Origin: Mytilus galloprovincialis
Taxonomy: Eukaryota > Mollusca > Bivalvia > Mytilida > Mytilidae
Assembly (NCBI RefSeq): GCF_965363235.1
Contig: NC_134849.1
Span: forward strand, 14,906,863 to 14,970,862
DNA length: 64,000 nucleotides
Direction: 5' to 3'
Shown: positions 11,157 through 24,000 of the stretch, piece after piece
Numbering within the stretch: the first letter of the stretch is position 1
How the letters are laid out: each line of letters begins with the position of its first letter
Notes under the pieces: generated by a model
Databases searched by the model: none
What the model was told of the DNA's origin: nothing
Seen by the model: the letters and a program-made list of their open reading frames with translations, nothing else
Made by a program: the position numbers and the translations under genes

Positions 11157-14100
11157 CTCTTCTTAAATATTTGTGTTTTATTTGTCTAACTGAAAGCGTC
11201 AAACTGTCCGAAAAATTGACACCCGATGGACACGGCAAAGAATGTAAACAAACGTGCACAAAAAGGTTAATAGTAATAAATGATTCTTTAAGAACAAATT
11301 TAATACAACAAATCATTTCACACATATATCTTTATTCCCCGCAATCCAAAGTACAATGGTAAAGGAAACGTTTAATTTGATTAACAAATGGGAATGCATG
11401 GAAAATATTAAAAAAAAAAATATATTACGGCTCTATCAATTCACTTTTTGTCACGTGCTCCACGTGCTCTGTGTGGATTTGATTTTTTATCAATGTCACG
11501 ATCCGGTAAACGTCGTCTGCTGATGACATTTTCGACCTTTCCAGTCACTAAGATGTGTAAGATTGTGAATTAAAACAACACAAAACTAGTTATGAGATAG
11601 GTTCAGCCTTTGCAGTCTAAAATGAAAAAATAAAAAAAAAATAGCATGTGAAAAATCATTCGCCACTGCAACAGGAATTATACACTTTTTATTAAGGTTT
11701 CTTTATCAGTTATGGACACAAACAATGCACAATTAAATAAACTGCCTTTCTCTCCAAAATGTCGATAGACAAAACGTTGTTATCTGTTCAAACAAAGAGA
11801 AATAACATCCGAGAAAGGGAGCAGCATCTATTGTTCAATGATTATGTAATCGAAAATATGAACATGTTTTAGATATGAATCAAAATGTTGTGTTACAACA
11901 TTCATTTAATATTAGCAGCTTCAATTTTTAAACATGCAGAGAGTTACATATAAACATGATAAATGCAATATGTCTTAGCTATTTCTTATTCTTATATTAA
12001 ATAGGATTTACACAGATATTCGATAATAAAGTGTTTAGTGTCTTGTTCATGTATCTTAATATGTTACATGAATGATAATGAAATGTTGGCTGTAAAAATC
12101 CCTATTATGACAGAAAAAACACACATATATATATATATATATATATAAACATGTTATAATCATCAGAGTAAATGTGTTTAAACATTTAGGAAAGATGTTT
12201 AAAAAAAACATAGTTGTTATAACAATTTAACATTTTGATGTTCAGAAAATATCTATGTGTTAGCTGGAACGATATAATATGCGTTGTGTGCGATACTGGA
12301 TGCAAGGAAAATTTTAAAAATATGGCGGTAAATCCGAACAGTTTTACCGCTAGTTAAAAAGCTTTATTTGTTACACATATTATTAACTTATTTTGAGGCG
12401 AACGTTACTTCACTAAATTATTAAATAAAATATAAAGGTTAAAATATGTGACAAATTTATGATATATTTTTCCACTGATTACATTTAATGAAACAGCCAT
12501 GTACATGTTATCATACAGATAAATCATATAAATAGTTATGATCATACTTAAAACAGATCTATGACTATTGTTTATCGGTTCTAATATTGATTTTGTTATC
12601 AATAGGTTATCTTTCAACAAAATAGTATTGCAGTACACGTACAAGTGTATAAATTCATTTTGACATAATTTTCTTCGTACTCCCAGCTCTGTTCTATGTA
12701 TCTTTTGTGTTTTTATGATGTGTATAGATCTGTTAATTAACACCTCCCACCCTCAACTTGTTTTGATAGTTTTTTCTCATGTCGTGTTGTAACACTACTT
12801 TATCAGATAAAGGAAATATACCTAACACCGCCACAGTCTCTGTGTGTGAGTGTAATGATTCTGTAATGCACTGATCGTCGTTTGTTGCTCTCAAACATTT
12901 GTTGTTTTCGTTTTTGTTATGTACATAAATCAGGCTATTCTTTTGAAATTCCACATTTGTCATTTCTTGTCCATATATAGCTTGGTATGCGGTATGTGTT
13001 TATTTCATTGCTAAAGACCATATGGTGATCTATATTTTCTTATTTCTACATCATGTGGTTTCAAAATTGCCAATTCGACCACATATTCAATGTTTTTTTA
13101 TTTATATTCAAACATGTATGATATCAATAATTGTCAATTAGCGTTTCTTTATCTGATTCTTTGTGTTTCGTCACTTTAAGCACATTTAAGTTGATCATGG
13201 TAGCCAACTTTTCTTGGTGGAGTCCACTAGAGTATATATAAGGAACCCCTTCGACCTTAGACAAGTCAATTTGCAATTCCTGTCGATTAAGATCAGAATC
13301 AAATGCACTTTCTGCCGATCCTGGTTCGAACTCATAAGTACAGTTGAAACAAGCTTGTTATTTCGATATATGAACAGCATAGATGACTCAGCCGCCGAAG
13401 TCGCAAATGCCCCTAAATATAGAAATCTTTAATGTCTTTCTAGAGTTTTATAAATCGATAATATGTATAACTATTTTCATATATTTATACCAGTTAGGCA
13501 AGAAAAATATCACAATACATGACCCTGTTAATGTTGTTAGTTATTTCGTTTTTCCTATCGTAATGTGTTTTGCAAATTGCCTGGATTTGTATCTGATGGC
13601 AAGTCTGTAATGTTTTTGTTTGTCTACTATCTATCGTTGAAGATGTTATGTTGGTATGGATGCAGATGAAGCCGCATCACTTTCGGGGTATGAAAAATTA
13701 CCAGAAAAACAAATCTGACTTCTTCCCCAAAAAATTAAACCACCTTTTAAAAAAAATATCGCACAATCGACACGTGCCATTATGCCTATGGAACTGTAGG
13801 CGGACCTGAGGACAGGGCTATCATTATTGCCTGCCTGAAATTAATTGCGCATATTTACCAAGATGTCCTTTGTCTCGGCTTGTGTTTCTATGATTGCTTT
13901 TTCATCAGAGTGAAACCACACATTCGTAATCACATAAACTAAGCAACACCATAAGTTTGCATGGTTCAAATTGTAACAATAGACACGTGCCTTAATATAC
14001 AATGTAGTCGCAAAAGTAATGATTATCATATACATTTGTGATGTAAATACGGTTAATTTTGTCATTAAAAATGCGAACATAGTATTAATAATAAAATTAA

Positions 14101-14925
14101 ACAATTTCAATAAGCTAGGAAATCTAAAATCTGATTAATCGATATATATTGTTTTTAAATGAAAACTATCCTAAATCATGAAAATAATGGTTTTACTCAC
14201 CATATTTAATCTGAGGGATAATATCTCTTTGGCTTCTTTTTTTGAATAGGTGAGTCATATGAGCATATGAGCCATTCATTTAATCAAACGTAACTTTTGT
14301 TCTGAGAGTACCTAGCAGTTGCTACGTAAAAGAATCCCTGGCAACAATCCGGTATGCCATGTTGCAATCTAAATGTTTGACACTTTCACGTTTAATTTCT
14401 TCTTTTATAAGTGTTGCCCCTTTATTCTGGTAGAGTATACCGCATTTTTCAATTGTTCATTTTTATCGGGCCTTATTATGTTTTAGAAATGTGGCACTAA
14501 ACTCTGAAACCATATCTCTGATACTACCAATAGTTAAACAACGAGGTCAAAATCTTTATTATTAATTTTTTTCACTTTTGATTTATATTATTTGTTTATT
14601 TGAGTAAACGTTACATCCGAATTATAATCAATAAGATAAAAAGGGAAACCGTGTACATATAACGATGCAGATAAATTATTTAAATAGTTATGATCCAACT
14701 TTGTTCAAATAAACAGGTATGTTGTTCATTATTGTAACTTAGTCTTTAATTTGCTAAAAGAGATTAAACATACTCGTTAAATTTTTACAAGAGGATATTA
14801 CAGGTAACTTCAAGTTTCTTTCTAATATGTATATTGGTGTGTGTATGTTAACATGTATTATTATCTTTTTTTATATTGAGCAATATTAGTAGTCATAACT
14901 TCAAAATAATTATGGATTCCATTGA
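11157..14925. other. No gene supported; contains an R1 remnant and a (TA)n tract
   Basis: A (TA)n microsatellite lies at about 12125-12147. A diverged R1 remnant lies at about 12870-13075 ('gtacataaatcaggc', 'ttgtcatttct', 'gaccatatggtgatctata'). Frames at 11120-11362, 12405-12743, 13214-13610 and 13841-14110 show no family likeness or splice support. The overlapping frames at 13.2-13.6 kb fall in slightly less AT-rich sequence that may be an unidentified repeat. Confidence 0.45.
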
Positions 14926-14929
14926 AGAC

Positions 14930-15670
14930 TACGCTTAAGCATGGGTAAATGAGAAGAAGCTAAACTGGACACTTTGTCAGAATGGGTCAAAGCAGTCAGG
15001 TCTTTGATAAATTATGCTACACAGAGGAACAAGGCATCAGTATTATGGAGTTTCTAATTGACAACATATTTGTTGAATTTGGAGAACAAACTGTGCACCG
15101 CTTCTTGCCGACCTCTTTTTGTTTTCATATGAATCGGAGTTTCTCCAGACACTTGTCAAAAACAAGAGGGCCAAGAAGCCAGGTCATTTATTTTCACTTT
15201 CAGATAAATTGACGGTGTTCTTTCTATTAACAATCCAAACTTTCTGATTGGGTTCCATTAACATATCCCTCAGAACTAGAAATTAAACAACAAACACAGC
15301 TTTCTCCGCCTCATTGTTTTACTTATACCTCGAATATAACATACACGGTAATCTCAGTACCAGAAGCTATGACAAACAAGACGGTTTTCATTTTGAAATT
15401 ATCAATTTCCCCACCTTAGTAGCAATATATCAACTTCACTTGCATATGGAATATACATTTCCCAACTTATTTGGTATTCAAGAGCATGCAGCAACTACTC
15501 AGACTTTGTAAAACGCCACCAGTGTCTGAGCAGAAAGTTGATGAACCATGGGTATGTCAAGGAACGTCTCGTCTTTTTAAAAAAAAAATGTTCATCGAAA
15601 GGTACCAAGACCATGTTCATCAATATTCCATATCAACTTCACAAATAATACACGATGGTCTTGAATTATA
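14930..15670 (+). pseudogene. Decayed reverse-transcriptase element, copy 1
   Basis: Several frames together give the C-terminal half of an RT that recurs in this window. Seen in order: a segment ending 'IMEFLIDNIFVEFG' (about 15040), then 'ADLFLFSYESEFLQ' (about 15107), then a catalytic region whose YIDD box has become 'IDG' (about 15217), then 'KQDGFHFEIINFP', then a tail reading 'YQDHVHQYSISTSQIIHDG' and ending in a stop at 15669. Frameshifts and stops separate these pieces and the catalytic aspartate pair is broken, so it is dead. The element class (Penelope-like or a relative) is not certain. Confidence 0.8.
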
Positions 15671-15916
15671 GATTCTGGGTACTGACGTTGTGTATCATCT
15701 TAATAACGTGTTATATTATTATTCTCTCATTTGTCTTTATGTGTTACTTTTACAGTTCAGTCTGTTTTGGTGGTATCTATAGCTATTTGACGTCGCTCTG
15801 TACTTATACATCCCGTCATTGTGTTATTGTTCTGTGATAACTTCTGTATTCTTGTCTCTCATTTTTGCTAATAGACTTTGTTTATATGCCATTTTCTGTT
15901 TCTTTGTTACTTAGAC

Positions 15917-17029
15917 CAGTCGAGACAAATAGATAATTGCTTAATAATATGAAACATCCTAATTTAACACATTATTATTAAAAAATCGTTTGTTGAATTT
16001 AAGATGCTTCGATAGAAAATTATTATTCACTACATAATTATGATAATAAAAAAAAAATCTTCATCTTATACATTTATTTCAATATGGTAGCTTGTATAGA
16101 TCTTACCAATCTTTCACAATACTCAAACGAGAGTTTAGTTTTAAAGTATTTTTTTTATTCGGCTACATTAACGGGGGTTTATCTTTTTTTTTTATTTTCT
16201 GTGGTATAACTATAATCTACAAATGTTTAAGCGTTTGTTGGACATAAATTAAAATAGGTTTGTTGTTTTTTTTTTTTTTTTCACAGACGGAGCAACAATA
16301 TTCCGTTTAACTTGAATGTTTGGAGATTGTATGTTGCCTATATTTTGTATAGTATAGTCTCAACTCATACCATAGACAAATCCACAAACGAACCTACGGA
16401 AAAACGAAACTGTATACATGTTACAGTAGTTGACATGCACATAAAAGTGATTGATTTGTTACAGAAAGAACCGACAACGTAAACAGTGCTATAGTTTACA
16501 CATGCATAAGCCTATGCCACTTGTTCTTTATTTATTTTGTTTGTTTTTTTTTGGGGGGGGGAAATAGACGATCACGTAAAGATGTTTTATACTTCTTCGG
16601 AAAAACTTAGTCAAAGTATATTGTGTTTATTTATATAGAATTACCTGTAATGTGTACCGTTTTGTAGACTTGTTCGGTTCGGACGTTTTTACCGTGATGG
16701 CTTCATTAACCTGTTTTATTACTTACTTTGTATTTGGTATACTTTGTCAGTCGAGGCAAATAGGAAATTGCATAATATTATAAAATATCCTAATTTAACA
16801 CATTATTATAAAACCTCATAATATTAGTTAATTGGATAATTTTGTAACTTTATTATGGGATGCCGTAATTCATTGAATTATGGAAATACATAAATTTCAA
16901 TCTAGTGAGGTCATTACTTTTAAGATGATTGGGTAGAAAAATATTATAGACTATATATTTATGATAAAAACAATCTTTATCTATACATTTATTATGATAT
17001 CTTGTATAGATCTAACCAATCTTTCACAG
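15917..17029 (+). repeat. Diverged direct duplication (15.92-16.12 and 16.75-17.03 kb)
   Basis: Copy 1 (15917-16119) and copy 2 (16748-17029) share 'cagtcgag.caaatag.aaattgc', 'atcctaatttaacacattatta', 'ttaagatg', 'tacatttat' and 'cttgtatagatct.accaatctttcaca'. Copy 2 carries about 80 extra bases in the middle. Poly-A/T tracts and a G-run (16551-16560) lie between. No gene was seen. Confidence 0.65.
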
Positions 17030-17194
17030 AGTTATTTTGCAAAGGTTTCCATTATAACGTAAACGTAGGGAAACATGTAAGAAAACAAATGTGTGGGGCT
17101 TTTACCCTTCCGTAAAATAGCGACAAAAACGAAGTAAAATTATAAATAGTATTGTCTGTTTCTCAATTTTTAATTATGGGTAAAACAAAACCTT

Positions 17195-17305
17195 TCTTTT
17201 TTTGATTTATCGTAAAAGGCAATGCGGTGAGAGTAAATTGTTATCTTTAACGTCGTTTGGTCTATAGTGGATTGTTGTCTCATTGGCAATCTTACAGCAT
17301 CTTCT
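17195..17305 (+). repeat. R1 3' fragment
   Basis: 'ggcaatgcggtgagag', 'gtttggtctatagtgg' and 'gttgtctcattggcaatctt' correspond to the last 100 bp of R1. The frame at 17267-17464 starts inside this repeat. Confidence 0.55.
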
Positions 17306-17692
17306 TTAATTTTTTATACGAAAATTCTCTATAAACCCGTACAAGCAAATAATATATGTCTACCAAGTATATTAAACTTCTTTCAGTTTGTTTTCATTAG
17401 AAGTACGAGATGGTTAGTGTCGTCCGTATCATACCTTTTATTTATTATGACATTCTTCTATTGAATATCTATACTTTGTTGTGAATCCAGGAAGTTCGTA
17501 TATAGTGTGTCGAATGTAGGTTTTATTATGATTACTTGGTAATTATGCGTCTACCTTCTGCCAATTCATTGTTTTACCTTTTAATTTAATTTCATTTCTA
17601 CTTTTTTCGAATTTGAAATGGTAAAAAGAAAAACAAATTATGAAACCCAATTTGAATAACGGATACAAAATGTACGATGATATTTTAAACAA

Positions 17693-18905
17693 GAGGCTCT
17701 AAAGAGCCTGTGTCGCTCACCTTGGTCTATGTGCATATTAAACAAAGGACAAAGATGGATTCATGACAAAATTGTGTTTTGGTGTTGGTGATGTGTTTGT
17801 AGATCTTACTTTATTGAACAATCTGAAAGTGGCCCAGAAGTGACAGTGGAAAATATTTTGTAAAAATTACAAAAATTTACAAAATTGTTAAAAAATGACT
17901 ATAAAGGACAATAACTCCTTAAGGGGTCAGTTGACCACTTTGGTCAAGTTGACTTATTTGAAGCTCTTACTTTGCTGTACATTATTGCTATTTACAGTGT
18001 ATCTCTATCTATAATTATATTCAAGATAATATCCAAAAGCTGCAAAATTTTCTCAAAATTACCAATTCAGGGGCAGCAGCCTAACAACAAGTTGCCCGAT
18101 TGGTCTGAAAATTTCAGGGCAGATAGATCTTGACCTAATGAACAAATAATCCACAGCAGACTTTCTCTAAATGCTTTGGTTTCAGAGATATGAGCCAAAC
18201 ACTGCATTTTACCCTATGTACTATTTTTAGTCATGTTGGTTTCTTTGGGTCACGGGCGGGGTTATCTGACACATTTTTTAAACTAGATACCCGAATGATG
18301 ATTGTTGACAAGTTTGGTCAAATTTGTCTCAGTAGCTTCAGATTAGTAGATTTGTGTAAAAGATTATATAAATTTACAAAACATTGTTAAAAATTGAGTG
18401 ACTATAAAGGGCAATTACTCCTTAAGGGGTAAACTGACCATTTAGGTCATGTTTGACTTATTTGTAGATCTTACTTTGCTTAACATTATTGCAGTTTATC
18501 TCTATTTATAATGATATTCAAGATAATAACCAAAAACGGCAAAATTTCCTTAAAATTACCAATTTAGGGGCAGCAACCCAACAAAGGGTTCTCCGATTCA
18601 TCTGAAAATTTCAGGGCAGATAGATCTTGACCTGATTAATAATTTTGTTCCGTCAGATTTCCTCTAAATGCTTAAGTTTTAGAGATATAAGCCAAAAACA
18701 GCATTTTACTGCATTTTATCTATTTTCAGTCATGTCAGCCATGTTTGTTGGCCGACTGGGTCATCGAACACTTTTTTTAAACTACGTACCCCAATGATGA
18801 TTATGGCCACGTTTGATTAAATTTGACCCGGGAGTTTCAGAGGAGAAGATTTATTGTAAAAATTAACGACGGACTACAAACGACGGACGCCAAGTGATGA
18901 GAAAA
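17693..18905 (+). repeat. Bivalve repeat, two tandem internal units of about 0.5 kb
   Basis: It begins 'aagaggctctaaagagcctg' then 'tgtcgctcacc' (17692 on). Two internal units (about 17870-18370 and 18390-18880) share 'gggcaataactccttaagggg', 'ttgacttatttgtagatctt', 'caagataat', 'ttaccaatt.aggggcagca', 'atttcagggcagatagatct' and 'aaactaga.acccgaatgatgatt'. It ends in 'gacggacg..aagtgatgagaaa'. I know this as a very common mussel repeat; the usual inverted terminus at the right end is missing or decayed. Confidence 0.7.
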
Positions 18906-20928
18906 GTTCGAACTTCTGAGTCTTACCCAGACGAAACGCGCGTCTGGAACTTCAAATTATAAACCTGCTGAATTTGATTTTTATTTTCATATGTGACTTG
19001 TTCTCAGTAGGAAAGATGCATATAGAGTGACGATTTTGTAATAGAAAAGACTTATTATGCCTTTTCTGTAACTGCATCCCGTTAAATTATTCTGTGAAAT
19101 CGAATAGTTTTCAATAAGAAGTATTTGACTAAAATATTGGATTACAATATTTGGTCATTTCTATATTAACTGGTAACCCTTAAAATATTCATATCTACAT
19201 CGACTGTTGCAGTATATAAATAACTACGCCATATAAATACGGTGACCATAATTAATATTTATATATTGAGCAAGATTGTCGTCCTACCTATGAACATAAC
19301 GTTTTTCTCAGATTGAATCAAGTTAGAACCATTTTGAAAGGAGATACATTTTTCAATAACTGACAACGCCATGGCTAAACAAAAAAATACCAAAAGAAAA
19401 ACAACAGTACACGAAAAACAACACGAAAACTAGGCTGTAATGTTTATATCGATCATTCAGCTGTCTTTAAGTTTGTCATGAAAACTATAGCCATTATACA
19501 ACTTTCATGGTTTAGGGTTTATGGTTGGACATTTTCATCTTATATAGGTTAATAAATCTTGTAATGTCCTAATAAAGAAATTAATATACTAATCAAATCT
19601 GTTGTATTTTTTATCACAAACTATGACATCAAATATTAACATTATTGTAATGACAGTTGGCCCTGTTACAACACAATTACAGCACGACGATAAACCATCT
19701 CCAATCAACTGACAATCACCCTGCTTTAATAAATGAAAGGTACAACGGTGCTTCCCTTTTTAATGTCCTGAAGATGCCACAAGTTGCATTGGGTCTGCTT
19801 ACCGTCCCATATATGTACCACTAGTTTTGCTTCAAAGGGGTCCGTGTTACTTTTGCTTTAGTTTTCAGTGTTCTACTTTTTCTTTTTAATTAGCTAATGT
19901 TTTATTTTACCGGTAACAACCTGGTGTATTCCTTGTCGAGCGAACGTGTTTCACTTTTAAAACTTCACCCGGTCATGTTTTAGTGTGATAAAATTTGCAT
20001 ATTAACCGACAGTATACGAATTTAAAAAAAAATAAATTAAACAGTCAAATGCCAATCCGCTATTGCGAGATATTTGATCACTTAAACATGGTAAAACAAC
20101 TAATCAAATAAAATATTCTTAAGGAGTAATAAGACGGGTGTCACATGTGATGCATAATTTGCTAGCCCTGTCAGAGCATCTAAGATCATTATCGGTTTTT
20201 TTTTTTAAATTGGGGGTTGGGTTAGGGGGGGGGTCGCGTTGCTCTGTCTTTTTTGTGTCTGTGTAGTGCTTTGTAAACTCGTTTCTTTTTTTTCATTGTT
20301 TTACCTGTCTGCCACTGCGTTGTCAATTCTTCTTTTATGAGATTTCAATGATCCTTTCCTAATCTCTGCTATTTTTTTCTGCATCATTCTATAGTTCCGG
20401 AAATTTATTATTCTAAAAATTGCCTTAACCTCAAGCTGGATTTATTATGTAATGATAGCCTTCCAGAAAGTTCTTAATTTGGTGTTAATTTGACGTTGAA
20501 GATAAGGAACAGTTGGTTATGCAGTGGACGCTATCGCAACCTGTTCCTTACAGATGCACCATACTTGCATTTTCTGTGTAAACAACACAAATGTAACCTT
20601 ATGTATATCCATTTCAAATTAAAAAAAAACAATGTTACACTGGTATGAAAAACGTTATTGTAAAATCCATTTTGACATACTAAAACACAAAAACTCAACA
20701 TTGACCAATGAACCATGAAAATCCGGTCAATGTTAGATTGTACCTACCAGACAGTTTATATTTCATCAAGTACATCCCGAAAGTTTTCCATTCTCATTTT
20801 AAGCCAGTTGTACCTTATGTTACTATATATTTGAACGGACTTCATATTAATATTAATATTAAATTACTGTAGCATGGTTAATTTTATTAGTATAAAACAT
20901 ATGGTATGTTTTCCTTTTATAGACAGAA
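18906..20928. other. Spacer upstream of the oxidase gene
   Basis: Contains a fragment reading 'cgaaacgcgcgtctgg' (18935, repeat R5, fuller at 45541 and 54275) and an R4 fragment at 19358-19440 ('actgacaacgccatggctaa', 'aacaacagtacac'). A G-run lies at 20225-20235. The last bases before the start codon, 'ttttccttttatag|acagaa', look like a splice acceptor at 20921-20922, implying a noncoding first exon upstream that I could not place. No promoter element was identified. Confidence 0.5.
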
Positions 20929-21042
20929 ATGAGTTCAAATATATATGACTTAATAGTTGTGGGAGGAGGTATAATCGGCAGGTTCACTGCTTTGAAAATA
21001 AAAGAGAATAACAAAGAAGAAAACATTCTACTTATTGATCAG
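20929..21042 (+). CDS. Oxidase exon 1 (residues 1-38)
   Basis: Starts at ATG 20929 and ends before 'gtaata', phase 0. It encodes the first beta-alpha-beta of the FAD-binding fold with the glycine motif and the acidic residue at the end of strand 2 (LLIDQ). The start is chosen because the Rossmann strand begins at residue 7, as in the family. Confidence 0.93.
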
Positions 21043-24000
21043 GTAATACTGTATAAAAAGAAAAGAAATCAAAGTATCAAGCATCTCCAACTAATGAAAT
21101 GTACCAATGCATATAAAGGCCGAGAGGAAAGGAAAACGAAGAGTACTTATTTTGAAAATATAACATATACATAAAAAAAACTCGTGTTTTTGTTTCTCTC
21201 AGGATCTTGAAAATAAATAAGACATTCAATTTATTTCATAAATTATAATTATTTTTCTCTAAATGTACTAGTGTGATGCAGATTATTTTGTATGACAAAG
21301 TTCACATGTATTTTGAATGTCAGTAATAGCAATTGTTTTCTTCTTCTTCTTCTTCTTCTTCTTCTTCTTCTTCTTCTTCTTCTTCTTCTTCTTCTTTTTC
21401 TTCTTCTTCTTCTTCAGATGAAATCAATAATTTTTCATTTAGTTTTCGATGTCACAGTCACATGGAAGTTCTAAGGGCCGAAGTAAAGGCATTCAGAGAG
21501 CAAGTTGGAATAAAGACGAAAGTGATGCAATGCAAAAGATGAAAGACGACTCAATTATTGAATGGGAACAGCTGAAATGTGATAGGCCTATCGTAACGTA
21601 AGGAATTAGAAAGAGACGTCCTGACTTTTGACCTAGGTCATAATTTTATTACGTATCTGACCTGTTAGACACACATGTAGTTACTTGTGCAAGGTAGATG
21701 GCCGGAACATGATTCAAGTTGTATTATCCCCCTTTTCATTAGAAAAGTCTTAACTAAAAAATAATGTGAATATTCTATCGCCAATTACTTTTGAATTTTC
21801 TAAGTTTGATACGTTAGAAATGTACAATTAATGTCAAATATCTGGACGTTTCGAATGTATAAATTAAAAATTGTTCAGATCTACGTATAAACAGTGTAAA
21901 ACTACACAAAACTTCAAGGTTAAAGTACATTATAAAAAAATAAATATCTGTGTACAATAACTTTTATTTGAAAATCGTTATATTGGTGAGGATTTTTGAG
22001 ATCGCATGTTTTTTTTTTGTAATTAATCGCAAATGAAGAACGGCTCGCATAATACGGTGACTGTTTCGCTATATGACAACACACTGTTTCGTAACGACTT
22101 TATAGTTTAACTTGCTTTTAAATGAAATCCGTAATTCACACTTATTATAACGAAGCCTTGACATGGGTAGATTTTGAAATTCATGTCATATAAACTATAT
22201 AGAGCATAAGTAACGAATATAAAACTGAGTAGTACAACACAGATCGTTAGATATTATCAAAGCGGTATTGTTATTATAACTATGGGGTTAATACTCAAAG
22301 AGGATGTTATCCCCGTGCGTACAGAAAATATTTTGGCTATAGTAAGTAATATGTGTTTAAGGTATATCAATCAAAGACTTTAATTAGGAACATTAACCAT
22401 ATTTATCATGTTTATTCATTTTATTACTTTGTATCTATTAAATTGTTGTTCCTTTAACCGATTTCTTGTTCCTAATAATCAATTCCTCTTTTTTTTTTTT
22501 TTGACCGATATATTTTTGTCAAAGTGATGCAAAGACGTTCAAAGAAATTCAGATAGATTTTTATTTCATATATGTGTACAAAATGTTCAAGAGAAACGAG
22601 TTATAGGAAAAGGTGAAAGATAGAAATCAAAGTAATGAAACATTTGTTTTTTCATACACAGAAAAAGCAAGGCATTATTTTTAGGACCAGCTGAAAGTGG
22701 TTTTATGAAAAACACTCTTACATCTTTAAAAAAATATGCAGAGGGTGATCAGATGAAATCTATTGATACACTTCAGCAGGAATATCCAAATATAAATTTC
22801 AGTGATAACTGCGTGGGTATTTTGGATACATCTGAGCTATGTCTCGGTGCTGATGAGATTTTAAAACAAATATTGGTGAGTGTAGGCATATAAGAGGATT
22901 TAAAACTTTATTTTTATCAATTTTAAAGTACACGTCATGCATATCAAAAACCCGAAAAGCAAAAACCTGATCTTTAAAAAAAATGCTTGTAGAAGTTAAT
23001 GCTATTTTGGGAATTTCAAATGCTATACAAAACATCGTTGAACAAACAGTTTTACAAAATTGAGGATTGGAAATAACAGACAAAACGATAAACATATGTA
23101 CATAAATAAAAAGACGTAAACGATACAGAAAAAAAATGCATAACATATCTAATGGTTGAGCAACAGGGTTTTCGTTAGTTATGACTGTTAAACTCAGCAT
23201 TTATATCAATTGTCATGTCAATCACTGGATCGGATATTGTTGTGGTATCAATGATGAGTTTCTTGTACTTTAAAAGGAAAACTTTATGAGACTAGGCGGT
23301 AAAACAAGGACGGGGAAAGTCATAAAAGTTACCCCAGGAGAAGTTATTTCTATTTCTACTGATGAAAACTTTGAGTACAGAACAAAACAACTGGTGATTG
23401 CTACTGGTCCATGGTCTTCACCTTTTCTACATGATTTACAACTTGACATTAAATTAACGGTAAGTTCGTACGCGTGCATTTAACATTTAGATTTTTTTTC
23501 CAAAAGTTAGCTAGTCAGAGGACTAGAAAAAATTAAAATCACAAAAATTCTGAATTCCGAGGAAAATTCAAAACAAAAAGTCCCATATTAAATGGCAAAA
23601 TCAAAGGATAAAACACATCAAACGAATGGACAACAACTGTCATATTCGAAATGAAAACCCGACATGTCAGTCGACAACAAGATATCAAAAAAATAAATAA
23701 ATAACAAATTATAAGTAATGAACAATAATAAGAAAAGATAAACATACAATCTTGTAGTTGTAACTTTTTAGGGTACCCGAAGTAGCATCAACAATAAAAA
23801 CTATGGAACCTATGATAGATTAAAAATAACAAATGATATGGTAACCGTAAGCACTATCATGTTGAAAAGTTTGCTCGTTCGGAAAACCTAAAACGAATTT
23901 TAAGTTTGTAGAGTATTAAAGTTGGGGTGAAAAAAAACCAGCCAAAAGATCTACGATCAATCTAATTTCATTTTGAATACAATTGCATAGTTTTATTAAC

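Noticed and set aside
21292..21542. Poly-leucine and poly-serine reading frames
   Set aside because: They are translations of the CTT microsatellite; the coding frame of exon 2 differs and starts at 21443.
22799..23200. 133-codon minus-strand frame
   Set aside because: It overlaps oxidase exon 3 in antisense and continues into the intron; a shadow.
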